Assembly (NCBI GenBank): GCA_035295745.1
Contig: DATGIL010000045.1
Location: 1 to 64,000 of the forward strand
DNA: 64,000 bases
Source of the DNA: JAIQFL01 sp035295745
GTDB lineage: Bacteria > Acidobacteriota > Terriglobia > Bryobacterales > Bryobacteraceae
Reading direction: 5' to 3'
The position numbers and the translations under genes were made by a program. This document shows positions 59,696 to 64,000 of this stretch, one piece after another. A model generated the notes under the pieces. It had not been told where the DNA came from. It saw nothing but the letters and a program-made list of their open reading frames with translations, and did no database searches. Positions within the stretch are counted from its first letter, which is position 1. Each line of letters begins with the position of its first letter.

Positions 59696-60230
59696 TCACT
59701 CCCCCTCTTCCAATTCCGCAAACATGTCGCCGAAGGGGAAATCGAGCGCGGGCCGGTCATGCAGACTTAAACTGGCGGATTTTCCAGTGAGAAGCCGCAG
59801 ATCGCCGTGCTCGAAAACCCATGCGCGCTGATTGTCCGGGTCCATAACCAGAATGTTGATAACGCCGAGCCGCTGGTAGTCGAAGCACCGGTCCACAATG
59901 TGATCGAACGTATCGTCGGGGGATTTGATCTCGACCACGATCGCGGGCACGTCCACCACCACTCTGCCCTTCTGGAAAGGGCTCCCGACCGCCATCACAT
60001 CGGGAATCCGATGACGGTTGGTCTTGGTATCCACCAGCAGCCGGGTTTCCGTGAATGCTGTGATCCGATGAGATCGGCGAAACTCCCGGAAGAACGCCCC
60101 GACAATGACCTGCAACAGCCCGTGAAACGGAGTGCCAACATTTCGCCTCACAAGCATACCGTCAACGAAGTCCATATCGGGTTCGTAGGCGGCGTTGGTA
60201 TTCTTCCAGCGATACCAGGGTAGTACCCAT
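59696..60230 (-). pseudogene. Uma2-family endonuclease-like gene with N-terminal frameshift
   Basis: The long frame (59696-60175, 159 residues) begins in the middle of the family at MDFVDGMLVRRNVGTP and has RIPDVMAVGSP, VVVDVPAIVVEIKSPDDT and VDRCFDYQRLGVI, the PD-(D/E)XK core of Uma2 proteins. The missing N terminus MGTTLVSLEEYQ is encoded just upstream, starting at ATG 60230, in a different frame; AYEPD precedes the MDFVD. A two-base loss or one-base gain near 60195 explains the break. It may be a pseudogene or a sequencing error. Confidence 0.65.
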
Positions 60231-60282
60231 AACGCTCCATTTTACGCTTTCAGGGTCTACGGCATGCCATAATCCGGTGAAG

Positions 60283-60774
60283 ATGAGATTGGCTGCTCTG
60301 CTCTTGCTGGTATTTCCCGCCATTTATTCGCAACCTCACACACTTCCGGCATTCCCTGAATTCGCGGTAACGGAGACTTTTTCGGGAACGCCTGCCGCGC
60401 CGGTGCTCAGGACTGCGGGCCAGCGAAAGTTCCGCACGATGATCCGCACGGGCGCCGCCGAGGGACCGAACTTCGCGGGCCACTTCACGATTGCGAGTTG
60501 GGGATGCGGCTCGGGCTGCGTTTCAATGGCGGTGATCGATGCGAAAGATGGGCGGGTATATGATGCCCCGTTCCCGGCAATCAGCTTCCTCGAGTACATC
60601 GAGCAGGCCAAAATGCCGCCCGACAAAGATATCGAGCCGCTGCAATTTCATAAGGACAGCCGTTTGCTGATTGTCAAAGGCTGTCCGGAAGAGAAGGACT
60701 GCGCGGCCTATTTCTACGAGTGGGCGCCACCCAAGTTCAAGCTGATCCGCAAGGTGCCGCCGTTCGCGGAGTAA
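60283..60774 (+). CDS. secreted hypothetical protein
   Basis: A 163-residue exported protein. MRLAALLLLVFPAIYS is a signal peptide; the mature part holds FRTMIRTGAAEGPNFAGHFT, SWGCGSGCVSMAVIDAKDG and IVKGCPEEKDCAAYFYEW. Cysteine pairs (CGSGC, CPEEKDC) suggest disulfides. It resembles uncharacterised proteins of soil bacteria, but I cannot name a family. ATG 60283 was chosen over GTG 60277. It is convergent with the next gene. Confidence 0.65.
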   Translation: MRLAALLLLVFPAIYSQPHTLPAFPEFAVTETFSGTPAAPVLRTAGQRKFRTMIRTGAAEGPNFAGHFTIASWGCGSGCVSMAVIDAKDGRVYDAPFPAISFLEYIEQAKMPPDKDIEPLQFHKDSRLLIVKGCPEEKDCAAYFYEWAPPKFKLIRKVPPFAE

Positions 60775-60783
60775 CTGCCAACT

Positions 60784-61662
60784 TCACGAAAGACCCGCGC
60801 TGCGTGCGATCACGCGCGAGATGCTCGCCCAATCGAGATTCTCCTGACCTTGCGCCATCGCCGACAGGAGATGATCACGAACCAAGCTTGCCAGCGGCAT
60901 CGGCGACGCGCATTCCTCCGCGGTCTGGAGCACCAGGCGCACGTCCTTGAGTCCCAGTTTCAGTGCGAATCCGGCGGGATCGAAGCGCTCGTCCGCGATG
61001 ATCGATCCGTAGAGCGCATAGACGGGAGACCCAAACAGTGCGTTCATCGTATCGAGGAACAGATGTGGGTCGACGCCCGCCTTACGCATCGTGGCGAACG
61101 CCTCGCCAAAGGTCTCCAGCAGGCTAGCGATCATGAAGTTGCCGCACAGCTTCACGGCGTTGGCTTGCCACGGCTCGGCACCAGCTACGAAGGTCTGCCG
61201 GCCAATCGCGTCAAAGACCGGACGGCATCGCTCGATTTTGGCGGTGTCGCCAGCCGTGACCACCACCAACTTCTTCGCAGCGGCCGCTTCCGGGCGTCCG
61301 AAGACCGGCGCACTCAGATAGCCTTGGCCGCGTGCGGCGTGCTCGCTCGCGAGTCGCCGTGCCATCGCCGTCCCGATGGTGCTGCACGAGATATGGATTG
61401 CGTTCGGGCCGAGCGAACTGGCCAAACCATCCGCGCCGAAGGTGACGCTGTCCACAGCGCTATCGTCCGCCAACATGCTGAGTACAGCGTCGCAGTCACG
61501 GCATGCTTCGGAAGGCGTACCGGCAATCTGTGCTCCTTCCGCCGCCAGGCTTTCCGCCTTCTGGCGGCTTCGATTGTAGACGGTCACGGAATGGCCCGCG
61601 CGCAACAGATTGCGCGCCATCGCGGAGCCCATCCTGCCGAGTCCGATAAAGGCAAGCCTCAT
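60784..61662 (-). CDS. 3-hydroxyisobutyrate dehydrogenase-family protein
   Basis: A 292-residue NAD(P)-dependent beta-hydroxyacid dehydrogenase. Cofactor motif FIGLGRMGSAMARNLLRAG and VTVYNRSR (arginine, indicating NADP) are at the N terminus. The substrate region is HISCSTIGTAMARRLA, and the catalytic lysine is in NAVKLCGNFMIASL. ATG 61662 was taken because family members begin MRLAFIGLG. Which acid it oxidises is unknown. Confidence 0.9.
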   Translation of the reverse strand: MRLAFIGLGRMGSAMARNLLRAGHSVTVYNRSRQKAESLAAEGAQIAGTPSEACRDCDAVLSMLADDSAVDSVTFGADGLASSLGPNAIHISCSTIGTAMARRLASEHAARGQGYLSAPVFGRPEAAAAKKLVVVTAGDTAKIERCRPVFDAIGRQTFVAGAEPWQANAVKLCGNFMIASLLETFGEAFATMRKAGVDPHLFLDTMNALFGSPVYALYGSIIADERFDPAGFALKLGLKDVRLVLQTAEECASPMPLASLVRDHLLSAMAQGQENLDWASISRVIARSAGLS

Positions 61663-61744
61663 GTCGTCATTTTCGCCCAATTCCGCCCCTCGAAACGGAC
61701 CGCGTGAGATTTCTCAACGCTTGTTTCATGCTTGATTTCATGCA

Positions 61745-61773
61745 TTGACATGACCCTAAGAAATCACTATAAT
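61745..61773 (+). promoter_or_regulatory. consensus sigma-70 promoter of the subtilisin-like gene
   Basis: TTGACA at 61745-61750 and TATAAT at 61768-61773, with a 17-bp spacer: a perfect consensus. Predicted transcription start is about 61780, giving a 5' leader near 295 nt before the GTG at 62075. Confidence 0.85.
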
Positions 61774-61798
61774 CGCCTCTGATTGTATTAAGAGTTCT

Positions 61799-61877
61799 CC
61801 TATGACCCATAGCGGTTCGGGTAGGTCGTCATAGGGGAACCTCGGCGGGAGTGGGCAGCCGCGAGGCTCCCACTCCC
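61799..61877 (+). promoter_or_regulatory. structured 5' leader with GNRA hairpin
   Basis: Two strong stems lie in the leader. 61799-61806 pairs with 61828-61835 (8 bp). 61847-61855 pairs with 61869-61877 (9 bp), continued by 61857-61860 with 61865-61868 and closed by a GCGA tetraloop of the GNRA type, with C61856 bulged. That strongly suggests an RNA structure on the plus strand. I do not recognise any known riboswitch. About 200 nt more follow before the start codon. Confidence 0.6.
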
Positions 61878-62074
61878 AAATTCCGCTCATCCAGGCAATG
61901 TGTCGCCTTGGCATCCCCGGCGATGCTCGCCAATTCAAGGGAATCTCTGACCTCTCGGCTGACGAGATGGATCCGGCACTCCAACCGGCCGCTTTTTGCA
62001 ACCGGCTCAGGCCGTGATTTGCCGAGTCGCAGAGATTGCGGAGCGGTCAATGATCGCAGCAAGGAGAAATCCTC

Positions 62075-64000
62075 GTGCCCAAGAACTTCCCCGAACAACT
62101 AACCATTGATGGATTAACTTTCAACAAATCCACAGCCGACCTCTACCTGGAAATGGATCCCCAGGCAACACAGGCCGATGTCGACCGATACCTCAACGCC
62201 CACAGTAAGACTGTGGATTCACAACCCCAGCTCACCGACCACAAGGCCGCTGCCATCCGCAGATTCAACCGGGCTTCCCTTCACTCCAAGTGGGTGGTCC
62301 GCGCCAACCACGGCAAGGGCTCCGTTGACGATGTCATCAGTACGTTCGATCAGGACAAAGCCGTCGCGATGGCGAGTCCCATTTATTTCCGGCCCGATCT
62401 GAAGCAACCGAACGGATTCGCTTTGAGCGATCAGATCATCGTGAGGCTCAAGGGCCGCATGCCAAGCGGAGAGCTGGATAAGGCGCTCCAGGACCTGCAT
62501 CTGGTGCGGGTCGAAGGGCTCCAGGCCAATCTCGGTCCGAACCTGTTGCTGCTGCGGCCTGCCGACCGCAAGAAGCAGACCGCGCCCGATCTTGCCGACC
62601 AACTGGCAAAGAACAAGTATGTGGAATCCGCCCACGTGGACATGGTGCAACTCCACACCGCCGTAGCTGCCGTTCCCAACGACACCTATCTGGCCAATCA
62701 GTGGAACCTTTCGAACCTCGGGCAGACCATGCCGGACGGAAATGTGGCTACGCCGGGATGCGATATCGACGTCGAACCTGCCTGGGACATCTCTAAAGGC
62801 AGTCCGCTGGTGGTGATCGCCGTGCTCGATACGGGGTGCGATTTGAACCATCCGGATCTGGCCCCGCACCTGGTGCAGCCGGAGCGCTGGTTCGATGCCC
62901 ACATGGGCACCACCACGCCAAACGACGATTGCGGTCACGGCACCTGCTGCTCCGGGATCGCCGCCGCGCTCACCGATTCGCTGACCGGACAGGGCATCGC
63001 CGGCGTCGGGTGGAATTGCCGTGTCATGCCGGTCCGGATGGTGTGGAACTCCGGATATTCAACTTCGGAGGCGGTCATCCTGAGCGCGCTGAATCATGCG
63101 CGGAACAATCACGCGAACGTGATCACGATGAGCTGGATCTGGACGGGAGCAACCAGCAACATCGACGCCATGCTGCTGAACTGCTTCAATGCTGGAATCG
63201 TGCTGGTCGCGGCTTCGGGCAATAATGCGCCGCTCTATCCGGACACCATTTCGTATCCGGCGAGCAACCCGAACGTGATTGCCGTGGGCGCCACCAACGA
63301 AAACGACCGGCGGTGCACCGGCGGGCCGACGCACGACTGGCCGAGCTCGTCGCAAGGGAGCCAGTACGGTCCGCAACTCAGCGTCGTAGCGCCCGGGGTT
63401 CACACCTGGGCGACCGATATGCAGGGCGTGGGATCAGGCTACAACAACGCCTATGGCGGCGGCGACGCGGCCGGCGATTACTTTGAGGACTTCGGCGGAA
63501 CCTCCGGCGCGGCGCCGCATGTGGCGGGCCTGGCCGGATTGGTCCTTGCTTATAACCCGACGCTGGCTCCCGGCCAGGTACGCAGCATCATCGAAACCAC
63601 AGCCGATGACCAGGTCGGCGACCCTGCGGAGGATGTCGCCGGTTGGGATAAGTACATGGGACACGGCCGGATCAATGCTTATGCCGCTCTGAAGCAAACC
63701 GAGGCCAACCATCCGTTCAATCCGGTCGACGTTCTGATTCGCGACTCGCTGACCGACAATGGCGCGGTCCCGTATCTGGGCTCGCCGCTGTGCTACAGCC
63801 CCGACATCATCGTCCGCGAGTCGGCAGTGCCGAATCCGCAAGCGGCGTTTGCCGACATGACGGTCGATCCCGGCAGTGACCCGGTGGAAATCGGCAACGA
63901 CAACTACATCTACATCCGCGTGCAGAACAAGGGTGCGATGGCGGCGAACGTCAACGCGCGCATCTACTACGCTCCGCTCAATACCACTTGCGCACCGGAT
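62075..64000 (+). CDS. subtilisin-like serine protease (S8), runs off window
   Basis: A 642-codon partial frame from GTG 62075 (AAGGAG 8 bases upstream) to the end of the window. Residues 1-210 hold a prodomain-like region (SDQIIVRLKGRMPSGELDKA). Then the catalytic triad: VVIAVLDTGCDLNHPDL (Asp), DCGHGTCCSGIAAALTD (His) and FGGTSGAAPHVAGLAGLV (Ser). Oxyanion-region VLVAASGNNAPLYPD is intact. No signal peptide is visible at the N terminus, which is unusual. The C-terminal part after residue 520 looks like an added beta-rich domain and continues beyond the window. Confidence 0.87.
   Translation, partial: MPKNFPEQLTIDGLTFNKSTADLYLEMDPQATQADVDRYLNAHSKTVDSQPQLTDHKAAAIRRFNRASLHSKWVVRANHGKGSVDDVISTFDQDKAVAMASPIYFRPDLKQPNGFALSDQIIVRLKGRMPSGELDKALQDLHLVRVEGLQANLGPNLLLLRPADRKKQTAPDLADQLAKNKYVESAHVDMVQLHTAVAAVPNDTYLANQWNLSNLGQTMPDGNVATPGCDIDVEPAWDISKGSPLVVIAVLDTGCDLNHPDLAPHLVQPERWFDAHMGTTTPNDDCGHGTCCSGIAAALTDSLTGQGIAGVGWNCRVMPVRMVWNSGYSTSEAVILSALNHARNNHANVITMSWIWTGATSNIDAMLLNCFNAGIVLVAASGNNAPLYPDTISYPASNPNVIAVGATNENDRRCTGGPTHDWPSSSQGSQYGPQLSVVAPGVHTWATDMQGVGSGYNNAYGGGDAAGDYFEDFGGTSGAAPHVAGLAGLVLAYNPTLAPGQVRSIIETTADDQVGDPAEDVAGWDKYMGHGRINAYAALKQTEANHPFNPVDVLIRDSLTDNGAVPYLGSPLCYSPDIIVRESAVPNPQAAFADMTVDPGSDPVEIGNDNYIYIRVQNKGAMAANVNARIYYAPLNTTCAPD

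Noticed and set aside
61780..62074. c-di-GMP (GEMM) or c-di-AMP riboswitch in the subtilisin leader
   Set aside because: Neither consensus core could be found; only generic hairpins with one GNRA loop are visible.

Overview
The window is a bacterial chromosome segment with high GC and dense coding. Gene content points to an Acidobacteriota genome of the Solibacter/Bryobacter type: a 36-bp tandem repeat spelling LAYARGSQGAGT in one frame, a ThuA-domain protein, paired M16 peptidases, a secreted PD40 protein and a cytochrome-linked Mo hydroxylase. That assignment is inference from gene style only; no marker gene was searched.

Layout. 0-14.2 kb is host metabolism: the 3' end of a class II aldolase gene, an alkyladenine DNA glycosylase, a baeRF-family protein, a flavodiiron-like MBL protein, a quinone reductase, the ergothioneine pair egtB-egtD, a three-gene periplasmic Mo hydroxylase with its own triheme cytochrome c, and small stress-type proteins (DUF488, DUF2945, SDR, DUF7710). 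At 14.23-14.96 kb lies the scar of an old integration: the 3' 45 nt of an initiator tRNA followed by a frameshifted integrase remnant.

14,984-37,869 is an integrated genomic island bounded by perfect 50-bp direct repeats. The right copy is the 3' part of an intact tRNA-Pro(UGG). The island carries a tyrosine integrase and an AlpA-like excisionase at its left end, a serine recombinase, several ribbon-helix-helix regulators, and much defence-like cargo. The cargo includes two HEPN-type proteins, a pentapeptide-repeat/Rossmann protein (split by an in-frame UAG) coupled to an Mrr nuclease, a second PD-(D/E)XK nuclease, an HNH protein, and a complete type II restriction-modification cluster (5mC methylase, NgoMIV-type endonuclease, Vsr, HNH). 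Two stand-alone proteases of unexpected type are also present: an M41-like HEIGH protein and a proteasome-beta-like Ntn hydrolase. A stretch of about 1.1-1.2 kb without credible genes (20.9-22.05 kb) is packed with perfect hairpins and is the best candidate here for an undescribed structured RNA or transfer origin.

38-50 kb returns to host housekeeping genes: a PD40 protein, an M16 peptidase pair, an alpha/beta hydrolase, YajQ, a response regulator, a BamD-HhH fusion, rpe, rsmB, a NADAR protein, and an iron-sulfur repair protein behind a CRP/FNR-like box. 50.2-57.8 kb is a three-gene DNA-processing cluster: a SNF2/RapA-like helicase, an SbcD-like nuclease and an SbcC/YhaN-like ATPase. A 148-bp inverted-repeat element sits between the last two genes. 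The right end carries a ThuA protein, a tandem-repeat array, an MBL hydrolase, a frameshifted Uma2 gene, an HIBADH-family dehydrogenase, and the start of a subtilisin-like protease with a consensus promoter and a hairpin-rich leader.
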